Of a stretch of 64,000 bases of DNA, positions 25,001 through 32,289 are shown piece after piece. The notes below the pieces were generated by a model. The model was given only the letters and a program-made list of their open reading frames with translations, was not told the DNA's origin and ran no database searches. The stretch is from an uncultured Mycoplasmatota bacterium (GTDB lineage Bacteria; Bacillota_I; Bacilli_A; RF39; UBA660), in contig USFG01000004.1 of assembly GCA_900553855.1 (NCBI GenBank), positions 1 through 64,000 on the forward strand, read 5' to 3'. Position 1 is the first letter of the stretch, and every line of letters starts with the position of its first letter. The position numbers were made by a program, and so were the translations under genes.

Positions 25001-25499
25001 TAATGGTAATGATTATTCTAAAGACGGAAAAATTTCAACTTATTTAGCAGATAGCTCAAATGTTGGAAAACATGATATATATGATGATGGTACTAGAGAA
25101 TATTTAGAATATGAAGTTACATTGACAACTAAAGACATGCAGATGATAAAACGAAATTCTTCAAGGTCATATTTTAATTATGCTAAGATGAATATGTGTG
25201 CTGGATTTCCTAAGAATGTTAAAGATGATGATGAACAATATTGCTTCAAATGTAATGGTGATATGAAAGAGTGTGAAAGCTCATTCGTTACTTCATTCTT
25301 TAGTGATACAACAGGAAGATCAAAGTGGAAATATTATGTTAATGGTCAATATTGTGTTGGAAATATTAAAACATGTATTAAAGGTTTAGATTATACAATG
25401 GTTGATTCAAAAGGACAAATTGTTTCTGATTTAGATGGTATATATCCTGATCCATTATTTCCAAAACAATTCTTAGAAAGATATAAAAACTGGCCATAG
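22095..25499 (+). CDS. giant Cys-rich secreted protein, possible thioester-domain adhesin
   Basis: The 1134-residue product has a signal peptide (1-21) and dozens of cysteines, many in CxxC-type pairs, and no C-terminal anchor. Near the N-terminus, AACLDPDIPNP (about 62-72) followed by FAKGLIAMANY and TSQAHAYRIYTM recalls the Cys...Gln arrangement of thioester-domain adhesins (a Cys in a CxxP context and a Gln in a QxAxW-like helix). This is tentative because the usual Trp is Tyr. A beta-rich region follows, then an Ala/Glu/Lys-rich coiled-coil segment (about 500-650) with two EAWQDA-like repeats. The C-terminal third has CSYCNMEMA and CDVCDP motifs. It is probably a surface or released adhesin stabilised by disulfides. 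Confidence 0.6.
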   Translation: MKKIIYYISFILLLIPLVGFADDQTHTFGYDGVFYTGCGATDTKPMEGHAPSFLCQKYAIDKQPAACLDPDIPNPDFINVYKKLDVRDTFAKGLIAMANYVKSTTIDLTSQAHAYRIYTMMVSPNVGSVKGDIAPLGVIENMENYSATDQIGLMVNVGLCAAKNQRCDGIDIDNYLPNSSPAVNDDGEFEIKLTKMDQDVTKNGNSFVVTANVQVEKSNLNMSLNVSGCTAEGFTCSISKNNVNSDGTLQVKISGTVSKKESVKVYINFSGAINNADKITEIELYTCDPKISACLDLKNFPKHAGRQYPYQRFIKLGEGNNITANGDNYITINLPSLCDDPNLSNEELLANGCCSKLDGSKFDDNSKEQDMYIKYCGPVVHRDYECGSSDSCGENSYKAFSHSYVRLRNMDYMIEDYKKGADLNELKDYLDYSVNSYCGAYTTEKLDILTPATAASVSGQFFVFDSYNSTDYNNVNAYFRQPYVVERVKSTLFFNYNSWKANYDNAVSDEDNKYNAWQDAVKNVRTSFEAWQDAKKYIPIAENNLAIWNNASNRNYYPFYVCINGKNYNENECYNRKQKAKEDYDGSISAEREAHEAYNTAKSDEKTARNAYRSAVNKRTNLQGAREECRSAIESFESEYKFTFESEHPGVDFTYSQTSQKEGKTTTTINMVDNTSPVKYWPNTTTGSSNNTYDGVIYASSKGKFEKSRSGYTVGTCDDNSCNLIQGGYTLGSSQDIDGCTDKGNSKCKSYDYTDGISYSSIQGTASPANDPYNQEINLTSKETISKIFYFRPPNNTFALMNSGEYKTLNYESNAAHSDLNGLEVGYVYNIELTTYKGSYETSFSVYDYGYKTSNGVNLIQTLLKKFNLEDKFDLKNNNLTSTCSYCNMEMAFKRNCDVCDPNDPTTYDFEPQFYYRSISLSDVTPNEREGKTNWTDAKGTAAKTQIELGSGIANSETIKNNNEYVALANGNDYSKDGKISTYLADSSNVGKHDIYDDGTREYLEYEVTLTTKDMQMIKRNSSRSYFNYAKMNMCAGFPKNVKDDDEQYCFKCNGDMKECESSFVTSFFSDTTGRSKWKYYVNGQYCVGNIKTCIKGLDYTMVDSKGQIVSDLDGIYPDPLFPKQFLERYKNWP

Positions 25500-25510
25500 G
25501 AGGTGTTTAG

Positions 25511-25927
25511 ATGAAAGAAAGTTTATGGGGTTATTGGATAATCATTTTAGGCATATTTATACTAACTGTAATGATGTTATTTAATAACTATACAACAACT
25601 AATGAACAAGATTATATATTAATAAAAGAAGTTACAGAAGCATCTATGGCTGATGCAATAGATTGGTCTCATTTTAGAAAATATGGTGAAATGAGAATAG
25701 TAAAGGAAAAATTTGTAGAAGACTTTACTAGAAGATTTGCCGAAACAGTTAATATTAATAAAAAATATAATATTAGATTTTACGATCTTTATGAAGCACC
25801 ACCAAAGGTTAGTGTAAAGGTTACAACTAAAACTGATAATTTTACAATATTTGCTGATACTACTTCAGTAGATGTTGTTAATAAGGTAGATGCAGTATTA
25901 GAAGTAAAATTAAATAATAATAAATAG
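25511..25927 (+). CDS. single-pass membrane protein, TadE/DUF5411-like
   Basis: The 138-residue product has a short N-terminus, one membrane helix (about 8-26) and an extracellular region that begins helical (EQDYILIKEVTEASMADAIDW) and continues with beta strands. The layout resembles TadE-type pseudopilins and the small DUF5411 family, which is a weak recollection. It follows the giant secreted protein by 11 bases with an AGGAGGTG ribosome site and closes the operon before a strong terminator. It probably works with that secreted protein at the membrane. Confidence 0.5.
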   Translation: MKESLWGYWIIILGIFILTVMMLFNNYTTTNEQDYILIKEVTEASMADAIDWSHFRKYGEMRIVKEKFVEDFTRRFAETVNINKKYNIRFYDLYEAPPKVSVKVTTKTDNFTIFADTTSVDVVNKVDAVLEVKLNNNK

Positions 25928-25946
25928 AGAGAAATCTCTATTTTTT
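25923..25946 (+). terminator. terminator of the Cys-rich secreted-protein operon
   Basis: AATAGAGA (25923-25930) pairs with TCTCTATT (25935-25942) around a GAAA tetraloop, followed by TTTTT. It is one of the cleanest terminators in the window. Confidence 0.85.
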
Positions 25947-25947
25947 C

Positions 25948-25976
25948 TTGATATTAAAAAATAAAGTTGTTATAGT
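25948..25976 (+). promoter_or_regulatory. promoter of the small membrane gene at 26002
   Basis: TTGATA (25948-25953), a 17-base spacer and TATAGT (25971-25976) preceded by TG are followed by the GGTGAT ribosome site. Confidence 0.6.
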
Positions 25977-26001
25977 AGATTTTACAAATTTGGTGATGTA
26001 A

Positions 26002-26331
26002 ATGAAAAAAGTTAAAATATTTATTGTTAGTATACCAATTATAATTATGGTATGGTGGTTAGGTTATAGAAATAATTTACAACTTGAAAAAAATAATGTT
26101 TTAGTAACTCTTGATTGCAAGCTTAACGATAAAATATATAGTTATGAAATAGTGTATGATGATGAAAGTAATTTATATAAAATAAAACCTAATAGTTCTC
26201 TTTTAATAGAAATGCAAAAATCTAGTGAAGAAGAATTAGAAAATATAATTAAAAATATATTTATAAATAAAGGTGGTACTTGTAATTCGGATGATAATTT
26301 AGTTATAAATATAGATTTAGATGAAGAGTAA
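26002..26331 (+). CDS. small membrane protein related to the 2474 product
   Basis: The 109-residue product has an N-terminal membrane helix (about 5-22). Its extracellular domain starts LDCKLNDKIYSYEIVYDDESN and contains a second Cys in GGTCNS, so a disulfide is likely. The domain start resembles that of the protein at 2474-3052, without the Thr-rich linker. Function unknown. It has its own promoter and terminator. Confidence 0.6.
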   Translation: MKKVKIFIVSIPIIIMVWWLGYRNNLQLEKNNVLVTLDCKLNDKIYSYEIVYDDESNLYKIKPNSSLLIEMQKSSEEELENIIKNIFINKGGTCNSDDNLVINIDLDEE

Positions 26332-26350
26332 ATTATTTAATATATTAAGT

Positions 26351-26376
26351 AAGATAAGAAAATTCTTGTCTTTTTT
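26351..26376 (+). terminator. terminator upstream of spoIIP
   Basis: AAGATAAGAA (26351-26360) pairs with TTCTTGTCTT (26363-26372, one G-U); inner pairs must open for a loop. A run of T follows. Confidence 0.65.
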
Positions 26377-26434
26377 CTTTTATTCTACAATTATTTTAAA
26401 TTTAATATTATATATTAGACTTGAGGTGATTTAG

Positions 26435-27340
26435 ATAAAAAGATTTATTACTAGAAAGAGGTATAATATTAGAATTGTAAAAATATTAGTGTTTTTAATA
26501 ATTGTTTGTGTGTCAATTGGTTTAACAATTAAATTAATGAAGATATCTAATGATAAAATTGCTAATAATTTATTTAGTAATTCACTTAATTATAGTAATG
26601 ATTTAGATTTTTTGGATATTATTAATTTTAATTTGAAAGGACCAGAGAGTATTATTGAAAATACTTTTGCTACCGTTATAAATGAAAAAAATATTAAAAA
26701 TAATAGTGAGATTAAAGAAAATAAAGATAAAAATATAGTTAAAACTGATCCTATTCTTTATATATATAATACACATCAAACTGAAGAATATGTTAGTAGT
26801 AGTTTAGCTAATTATAATATAACTCCAACTGTTTATATGGCGGCAAATATATTAAAGAAAGAGTTGGAAAAATATAATGTTTATTCAGTAGTTGAAGATG
26901 AAAATATTAAAATGGTTTTAAATGAACATGGTTGGTCTTATAATAATTCTTATAATGCTAGTAGGTTATGGTTAGAGCGAACTAAGGAAAGATATCCTAC
27001 GATTAAATATTATCTTGATTTACATAGAGATAGTGTTTCTTTAAATGTGAATATTAATAATAAAAGTTATGCAAGAATTATGTATGTGTTAGGTATGAAT
27101 TATGATGGATATGAAAATAATGAGGCATTAATGGTTAAATTAAATGAATATACTAAAGAAAAATATCCGGGACTTACAAGAGATATACTTTATGCTAAGA
27201 AAAATACTTTTAATCAAGATTTTAGTGGTAATGTCTTTTTAATAGAAGTTGGTGGAAATAATAATAATTTTAATGAAGTTTATAATTCAGTACTTGCTTT
27301 AGCGGAGATTATTGGTAATGTGATAGGAAGTGAAAATTAA
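26435..27340 (+). CDS. spoIIP: SpoIIP-family peptidoglycan amidase, apparent ATA start
   Basis: The 301-residue product has the SpoIIP catalytic domain: IYNTHQTEEYV, the LDLHRDS motif, and EVGGNNN, carrying the expected metal-binding His/Glu residues. In sporulating bacteria SpoIIP strips peptides from septal peptidoglycan to drive engulfment. The first ATG/GTG-type start in frame is GTG 26489, which has no ribosome site and would cut off the basic N-terminus. A strong GAGGTGAT (26423-26430) lies 5 bases before ATA 26435, one codon after an in-frame TAG. Reading from ATA gives KRFITRKRYNIRIVK plus a membrane helix, a typical N-terminus. I therefore place the start at ATA, with the GTG as the alternative. 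Confidence 0.8.
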   Translation: MKRFITRKRYNIRIVKILVFLIIVCVSIGLTIKLMKISNDKIANNLFSNSLNYSNDLDFLDIINFNLKGPESIIENTFATVINEKNIKNNSEIKENKDKNIVKTDPILYIYNTHQTEEYVSSSLANYNITPTVYMAANILKKELEKYNVYSVVEDENIKMVLNEHGWSYNNSYNASRLWLERTKERYPTIKYYLDLHRDSVSLNVNINNKSYARIMYVLGMNYDGYENNEALMVKLNEYTKEKYPGLTRDILYAKKNTFNQDFSGNVFLIEVGGNNNNFNEVYNSVLALAEIIGNVIGSEN

Positions 27341-27679
27341 ATGGATGATAAACCTAAAAGTAAGATTAATAAGAACGCTAAAAGAATATTTTATTTGTTA
27401 GTTATATTATTTATAACATTGTATTTTGCTAATAAGACTGGTTATTATGAATCAAGATTACAAAGTAAAACTAATTTAACTAAAGAAGCAATTGAAAGAT
27501 TTGAAAAGGATGTTGCTGAAGGTAAAGAAGTTGATATAAATAATTATGTTGATACAAGTGTTAAGGAATATAATAATAAATATTCTTCTTTAGGACTTGG
27601 AATATCTACTGCGATTGATAAGGGAGTTAATAAAAGTATTGATTTCTTTCTTAAAATAATTAAAACTTTATTTAGTTAA
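27341..27679 (+). CDS. small membrane protein downstream of spoIIP
   Basis: The 112-residue product has a basic N-terminus (residues 1-15), one membrane helix (about 16-32) and an amphipathic helical extracellular part. It starts directly after the spoIIP stop, so it is co-translated, and may assist SpoIIP at the membrane. I recognise no family. Confidence 0.6.
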   Translation: MDDKPKSKINKNAKRIFYLLVILFITLYFANKTGYYESRLQSKTNLTKEAIERFEKDVAEGKEVDINNYVDTSVKEYNNKYSSLGLGISTAIDKGVNKSIDFFLKIIKTLFS

Positions 27680-27712
27680 GGTTATATGGTAAGATTAAGT
27701 AGTGATGAATAG

Positions 27713-28705
27713 ATGAATAAATTAAAATATATACTTAAATGTATAAGAACATTAGATTATAAGAATATGATTAAAATAGCTAAAAAGATAGCTAAGAAAG
27801 AACATAAATTAACTTTATTTATATTAATTGATATGATTTATTGTGGCTTTAAATATGGTGCTGGTTATTATGATTATCAAGAGTTTGAATTTTATTTACT
27901 TAATAAAGATGAAAGAAAGACTTATTTAACTAGAACTAAAAATAACATGATTATAAGTAAATATAATAATAAAGATGATTTTTATTTGTTAGATGATAAG
28001 GTATTATTTAATGATAAATTTAAAGATTATATTAAAAGAGATTATTTAAAAGTTGATAATTTTAATAATTTTAAAGAGTTTACGGATAAACATAAGGAAT
28101 TTATTGCTAAACCAATTGATGGTGAAGGTGGTAAAGGAGTTATGAAATATGAAGTAGACAATAATGTTCAGGAACTTTATAAGGTAATTACAGGATTAAA
28201 ACAAAATTTAGTTGAAGAGGTAATTAAGCAACATGATGAAATAAATAAATTATATGATGGATCTGTTAATACTTTAAGATTATTTACTTTTTATGATGGA
28301 AATGATGCTTATGTTTTAAATAGTGTTTTTAAAATAGGTAATGGTGGATGTACAGATAATTTTTCGAGTGGATCTATGTATACTTTTGTAAATGATAGAG
28401 GAATTGTGATTGTTCCTGCTATTGATCAAGCAGATAACATTTATGAAGAACATCCAATTACATATAAGAAGATTATTGGATTTAAAGTGCCTTTATATAA
28501 AGATGCTTGTGATATGGTTATAGAAGCAGCTAAGTTAGTACCTACTATTAAATATATTGGTTGGGATGTTGCAATTACGAATGATGGACCGGTTATAATT
28601 GAAGGAAATTCTTTTCCTGGTGTATTTCAACCTAAACCAAGCTTATCTAAAGAACATATTGGGTTAATTCCTAAATATAAGAAATATATGGATATTGATT
28701 TGTAA
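27713..28705 (+). CDS. ATP-grasp protein (sugar-transfer-associated type)
   Basis: The 330-residue product has ATP-grasp motifs: AKPIDGEGGKGV (nucleotide-binding loop, about 131-142), the TLRLFTF strand, and IGWDVAITNDGPVIIEGN, with the Asp/Glu/Asn metal ligands (about 283-300). The pattern fits the ATP-grasp subfamily associated with polysaccharide biosynthesis clusters, which presumably ligates a carboxylate to an amine or thiol. The substrate is unknown. It stands apart from the glycan cluster at the window's end. Confidence 0.75.
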   Translation: MNKLKYILKCIRTLDYKNMIKIAKKIAKKEHKLTLFILIDMIYCGFKYGAGYYDYQEFEFYLLNKDERKTYLTRTKNNMIISKYNNKDDFYLLDDKVLFNDKFKDYIKRDYLKVDNFNNFKEFTDKHKEFIAKPIDGEGGKGVMKYEVDNNVQELYKVITGLKQNLVEEVIKQHDEINKLYDGSVNTLRLFTFYDGNDAYVLNSVFKIGNGGCTDNFSSGSMYTFVNDRGIVIVPAIDQADNIYEEHPITYKKIIGFKVPLYKDACDMVIEAAKLVPTIKYIGWDVAITNDGPVIIEGNSFPGVFQPKPSLSKEHIGLIPKYKKYMDIDL

Positions 28706-28727
28706 ATTTATGGAGAGTAATAGTGAT

Positions 28728-29207
28728 ATGAAAGATGTAGTTAATTTATTAATAGAAAAGAAAATGACAATTGCAACTATGGAATCTTGTACTGGTGGAT
28801 TTGTAGTAAGTTCTATTACGGATATAGATGGTTCAAGTAATGTTTTAAAGTTTAGTGCAGTTACTTATTCAAATGAGTATAAGATTAAAATGGGTGTAAG
28901 TAAGGAAGTAATTGATAAATATTCAGTTTATAGTATAAATGTGGCTAGAGAAATGGCTAAAAAAATTAGTGATTTTGCTAATAGTGATATTGGTGTGGGG
29001 ATTACTGGCAAGATTAATAGAGTTGATGAAAATAATTTATTTGGTGATAATAATAAAATTTTTTATGCTATTTATGATAAAAATAATGATAAATATTATG
29101 AGTATGAATTAATTGCAATAAAAGATACAAGATTAAATAATAAAAAATATATTATGGAATGTATAAGCAAAAGTCTATTTGAGATTTTAAATAATGTGTG
29201 TTATTAA
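28728..29207 (+). CDS. CinA C-terminal domain / nicotinamide-nucleotide amidohydrolase-like
   Basis: The 159-residue product is a stand-alone CinA C-terminal (PncC) domain: TIATMESCTGGFVVSSITD with the active Ser, GSSNVLKFSAVTYSNEYK, and VGITGKIN. PncC deamidates nicotinamide mononucleotide to nicotinate mononucleotide for NAD salvage. The usual GIAGPGG loop is shortened to GITGKIN, so activity is less certain. The ATG at 28728 matches family starts and follows GGAGAG; an ATG at 28710 is in frame. No CinA N-terminal domain is present. Confidence 0.8.
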   Translation: MKDVVNLLIEKKMTIATMESCTGGFVVSSITDIDGSSNVLKFSAVTYSNEYKIKMGVSKEVIDKYSVYSINVAREMAKKISDFANSDIGVGITGKINRVDENNLFGDNNKIFYAIYDKNNDKYYEYELIAIKDTRLNNKKYIMECISKSLFEILNNVCY

Positions 29208-29225
29208 TTATGAGAAGGATTAATT

Positions 29226-29873
29226 ATGATTGGTAATGATTGGGATAATGTTTTAAAAAATATATATGATGGTGAATATTTTAGACCACTACTTTTAAAA
29301 GTGCAAAATGAATATAAAAATAAAGTAATATTTCCTCCTAAACATGAAGTCTTTAATGCATTTAGATTAACTCCTTTTGCTAATGTTAAAGTTGTAATTG
29401 TAGGACAAGATCCATATCATGGAGTAGGTGAAGCACATGGATTATCATTTTCAGTTAGAGATGGTGTAAAATTACCACCAAGTTTAAAAAATATCTATAA
29501 GGAATTATATGACGACTTAGGAGTTCCAATAAGAACTAGTGGCGATTTAAGCTCGTGGGCTAAACAAGGAGTTTTGATGCTTAACTCAACTTTAACAGTT
29601 GAAAAAGATAATGCAAACAGTCATAGTAATATAGGTTGGCAACAATTTACAGATGATGTTATTAGATTAATTGATAATAATAAAAGAGATGTTGTTTTTA
29701 TATTATGGGGTAATTATGCAAGAAGTAAGAAAGCGTTAATTAAAAATAATTTTATTATTGAGAGTGCTCATCCATCACCTTTTAGTGCATATAATGGCTT
29801 TTTTGGTTCTAAACCATTTTCAAAGTGTAATAATTATTTAAAGAGCAAAGGGTTAGAAGAAATTAAATGGTGA
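29226..29873 (+). CDS. ung: uracil-DNA glycosylase
   Basis: The 215-residue family 1 enzyme removes uracil from DNA. It has the water-activating loop GQDPYHG (60-66, catalytic Asp62), LNSTLTVEK, ILWGNYARSKK, and the minor-groove loop HPSPFSAYNGF. Length and order are typical. An AGAAGGAT ribosome site supports the start, and its stop codon lies within its own terminator. Confidence 0.97.
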   Translation: MIGNDWDNVLKNIYDGEYFRPLLLKVQNEYKNKVIFPPKHEVFNAFRLTPFANVKVVIVGQDPYHGVGEAHGLSFSVRDGVKLPPSLKNIYKELYDDLGVPIRTSGDLSSWAKQGVLMLNSTLTVEKDNANSHSNIGWQQFTDDVIRLIDNNKRDVVFILWGNYARSKKALIKNNFIIESAHPSPFSAYNGFFGSKPFSKCNNYLKSKGLEEIKW

Positions 29874-29896
29874 ATAGTTAGATTATTCACTTTTTT
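29869..29896 (+). terminator. ung terminator
   Basis: GTGAATA (29870-29876) pairs with TATTCAC (29884-29890), followed by six T. Confidence 0.8.
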
Positions 29897-29906
29897 GAAA
29901 AATATA

Positions 29907-29935
29907 TTGACGAACATATGTTTATAATATATAAT
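29907..29935 (+). promoter_or_regulatory. promoter of the LiaF/LiaG-like pair
   Basis: TTGACG (29907-29912), a 17-base spacer and a perfect TATAAT (29930-29935). Confidence 0.75.
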
Positions 29936-30007
29936 TTGAATATGGAATAAAAATATATTTAATTTTAATAATCTATGATAAAATTGTTATGGAAGGATAT
30001 GATAATT

Positions 30008-30505
30008 ATGAGAAATAAAAAGATTTATTTATTAGGAATAATTTTGATAATTATTGGTATAATGTTTGGATTTGAAGTATTAAATTTTAAAATTTTTAGA
30101 TTGATTGTTAAATTGATATTGTCAGTTATTATTATTTGTCTTGGATTTAATGTTATATCCAACGATAAAAGTGATAATAAATGTTTAGATAATGATTATT
30201 GGACTATTTTTAATGATAAAAAGTTTATAATTAATGATAATAGTATAAAAGTGTTTAAAACTACGGCATTATTTGGCAATATTACTTTAGATTTAAGAAA
30301 TATAGATTTAAGCGATGATATAGTAATAGATAATTATGTTGTGTTTGGGAAAGTAAATTTGTATGTTACTGATAATGTTAAGGTGATTAATAACGTATCT
30401 ACTGTGTTTGGAAGAACTAATATTAAATATAAATCAGTTGATGAAAAAATAATAAATATTAATTTAAAGGGAGTTGTTTTGTTTGGAGGTGTAAGTGTTA
30501 AATGA
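30008..30505 (+). CDS. LiaF-like membrane protein
   Basis: The 165-residue product has two N-terminal membrane helices (about 7-22 and 30-48) and a C-terminal beta-strand domain with the repeated pattern TTALFGNITLDL, YVVFGKVNLYV, STVFGRTNI and VVLFGGVSVK, typical of the LiaF/cell-wall-active-antibiotic-response domain. LiaF inhibits the LiaS sensor kinase in Bacillus. The ATG at 30008 fits GGAAGGAT; earlier in-frame starts lack spacing. It overlaps the next gene by ATGA. Confidence 0.7.
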   Translation: MRNKKIYLLGIILIIIGIMFGFEVLNFKIFRLIVKLILSVIIICLGFNVISNDKSDNKCLDNDYWTIFNDKKFIINDNSIKVFKTTALFGNITLDLRNIDLSDDIVIDNYVVFGKVNLYVTDNVKVINNVSTVFGRTNIKYKSVDEKIININLKGVVLFGGVSVK

Positions 30506-31242
30506 ATAATACACAAAAAGTTATTAAATATTTAGTTACTTTTTTAGCATTAATGTTAATTTTCTTTATAGTTTATATTCCATTTATGTTTATAAGTAGT
30601 GCGATTAATGGAATCCATAAAGTTTTATTTGCTACTATACCAAGTGATTTGATTATGGAAAATGCTGAGTTAGATAATCTTGATTTTTCAAAAATATCTA
30701 TTGACGTTAGTTCTAGTAATATAACAGTTAATGATGGAAGTGAGTTTAATGTTAAATCTAATAATGATAAAATAAAATTTGAAGTTATTGGTGATACTTT
30801 GTATGTAAAAGAAAATGGTAATAGAAGAAAATCTAATGATTATAAATTAAACTTAACTATTCCAAAGGAAATGATTAATTTATTGAATGTTAAAGTAGCT
30901 AATGGAAATATTAATGTAGAAAATGTTATTATTAATGAGTTAAATATTGATATTAAACATGGAGATGTAAATATAGATAATTCTATATTTAATGAAACTA
31001 GTTCTAATTTAAAAATGGGTAATTTTAATTTTGATGGTAAAATAAATGAAAGTATTTATATTAATAATAATATTGGTGATATAACACTTATGGTTAATGA
31101 TAATATTGAAAATTATAAAGTTAATACAACAAATATTATTGGAAGTGTTTTAATTAATGGAAAAAATAATGAAAATGTTAATAATGGCGATAAAATGATA
31201 AGTGTAAAAAATAAAATTGGTTCTATTAGTGTAAATTTTTAA
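30502..31242 (+). CDS. DUF4097 (LiaG-like) surface beta-solenoid protein
   Basis: The 246-residue product has one membrane helix (about 9-31) and an extracellular domain of short repeated strands (ISIDVSSSNITV, VKVANGNINVEN, LNIDIKHGDVNID, SSNLKMGNFNF, IGDITLMV, IGSISVNF) typical of DUF4097. With the overlapping LiaF-like gene it resembles the liaG-liaF pair of Bacillus, a cell-envelope stress module. No LiaRS two-component genes are here. Confidence 0.75.
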   Translation: MNNTQKVIKYLVTFLALMLIFFIVYIPFMFISSAINGIHKVLFATIPSDLIMENAELDNLDFSKISIDVSSSNITVNDGSEFNVKSNNDKIKFEVIGDTLYVKENGNRRKSNDYKLNLTIPKEMINLLNVKVANGNINVENVIINELNIDIKHGDVNIDNSIFNETSSNLKMGNFNFDGKINESIYINNNIGDITLMVNDNIENYKVNTTNIIGSVLINGKNNENVNNGDKMISVKNKIGSISVNF

Positions 31243-31257
31243 AGGAAACATTTTATT

Positions 31258-31740
31258 ATGGAAGGATATAAAATTTTTATAGGTAATAAGGATAATTTTG
31301 AAAATAATTATGGATTTCAGTTTGAAGAAGGAAAAATATACGAAACTGATCAAGAAATTTTTCCTAAAAAAGCAGGATTTCATTTTGCTAAAAGATTAGA
31401 AGATACACTAAGATATGGTAATGCTCGTGAAGAGGATGTAATTATATGTAAAGTTACTGCTCTTGGTAAAATAATTGAATACGAAAATGAGTATTATGGT
31501 TATTATGACTTATACGTTACTGATAAAATTAAGATTGATAAAATTTTAACTAGAGAAGATATAATTAGTTATGCTTTGGAATTACCCGAATATAGACTTG
31601 AAAGATTTATTCAAACTATGAAATTAAGTGATGAAGAGGTAAAATTATTTATGGGTAAAAGTTCATTGATAGATAAATATATATTGTTTTATCATTACAA
31701 TGATAAAAATGTTTTTAATACTCAATATAAAGGAAGATAA
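31258..31740 (+). CDS. DUF7666-like protein
   Basis: The 160-residue product resembles a small family often seen in phages and gut bacteria: a YKIF start, NYGFQFEEGKIYETD, KKAGFHFAKRLEDTLRYGN and a VIICKVTALGKIIEYENEYY strand. It then has an extra helical C-terminal segment (about 105-160). Function unknown. It follows the LiaG-like gene by 15 bases and precedes an NTP-pyrophosphatase-like gene by 5. Family name is recalled with moderate confidence. Confidence 0.55.
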   Translation: MEGYKIFIGNKDNFENNYGFQFEEGKIYETDQEIFPKKAGFHFAKRLEDTLRYGNAREEDVIICKVTALGKIIEYENEYYGYYDLYVTDKIKIDKILTREDIISYALELPEYRLERFIQTMKLSDEEVKLFMGKSSLIDKYILFYHYNDKNVFNTQYKGR

Positions 31741-31745
31741 ATATT

Positions 31746-32096
31746 ATGGGAGATAAAAAAATTATTAATAAGCTTGTTAGAGATAATATAATTGAAAAAA
31801 TTACTAATAATGGAGAGTTTGTTTCATATAGAGTTCTTGATGATATAGAATATAAAAGAGAACTCTTAAGTAAATTAAAAGAAGAATGTAATGAAGTTAT
31901 TGATGCATTTGCTTACGGGCAAAGTGGGGATATGGTTATAGAACTTGCTGACGTTTTAGAAGTTTTAAATTATTTAGCTAAGTCTATAAATGTTAATATG
32001 CAAGAAGTTAACGATGTAGCTATGATGAAAAAAGCAAAAAATGGTGGTTTTGATAAAAAATATTATTTAGAAAAAACTATGAAAAGAAAGAAATGA
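31746..32096 (+). CDS. all-alpha NTP pyrophosphatase (PRA-PH/MazG-like)
   Basis: The 116-residue product has the family layout: NKLVRDNIIEKI start, a helix with KLKEECNEVIDAF (ExxE metal site), then DMVIELADVLEVLNYLA (ExxD site), and GGFDKKYYL at the end. This type of stand-alone phosphoribosyl-ATP-pyrophosphohydrolase-like enzyme hydrolyses nucleotides, probably as house-cleaning. No histidine-biosynthesis gene is near. An AAAGGAAG ribosome site supports the start. Confidence 0.8.
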   Translation: MGDKKIINKLVRDNIIEKITNNGEFVSYRVLDDIEYKRELLSKLKEECNEVIDAFAYGQSGDMVIELADVLEVLNYLAKSINVNMQEVNDVAMMKKAKNGGFDKKYYLEKTMKRKK

Positions 32097-32179
32097 TAAA
32101 ATCAAATTATTTGGATATAATAGATAATATGATAAAAATTATCAAGTATAGCGGAAAATATAAAAGAAAATATAGCTAA
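32093..32179 (+). CDS. possible 28-residue coupled peptide
   Basis: An ATG overlapping the upstream stop (ATGA) opens a 28-codon frame ending at 32179 with a basic C-terminus (KYKRKYS). The overlap style matches true genes here, but there is no separate ribosome site and chance is a fair explanation. Confidence 0.2.
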   Translation: MIKSNYLDIIDNMIKIIKYSGKYKRKYS

Positions 32180-32236
32180 TAATTTTATTTGTGATGTGGA
32201 TAATTATATATATTGATTTGATTAAGATTAAATTGC

Positions 32237-32266
32237 TTGATTAAAGAATTAAAAATCTTGTATAAT
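32237..32266 (+). promoter_or_regulatory. asnB promoter
   Basis: TTGATT (32237-32242), an 18-base spacer and TATAAT (32261-32266) lie 24 bases before the asnB start. The rest of the 110-base gap upstream shows nothing I recognise. Confidence 0.65.
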
Positions 32267-32289
32267 CTTTAAAGAAAGAGTTGATTTAA

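Noticed and set aside
21415..25927. Tad or type IV pilus locus
   Set aside because: A TadE-like protein is present, but no ATPase, TadB/TadC-type or peptidase gene is in the region.
31746..32096. HisE in a histidine pathway
   Set aside because: The fold matches, but no other histidine gene is nearby and the N-terminal LVRDNI is typical of stand-alone house-cleaning enzymes.
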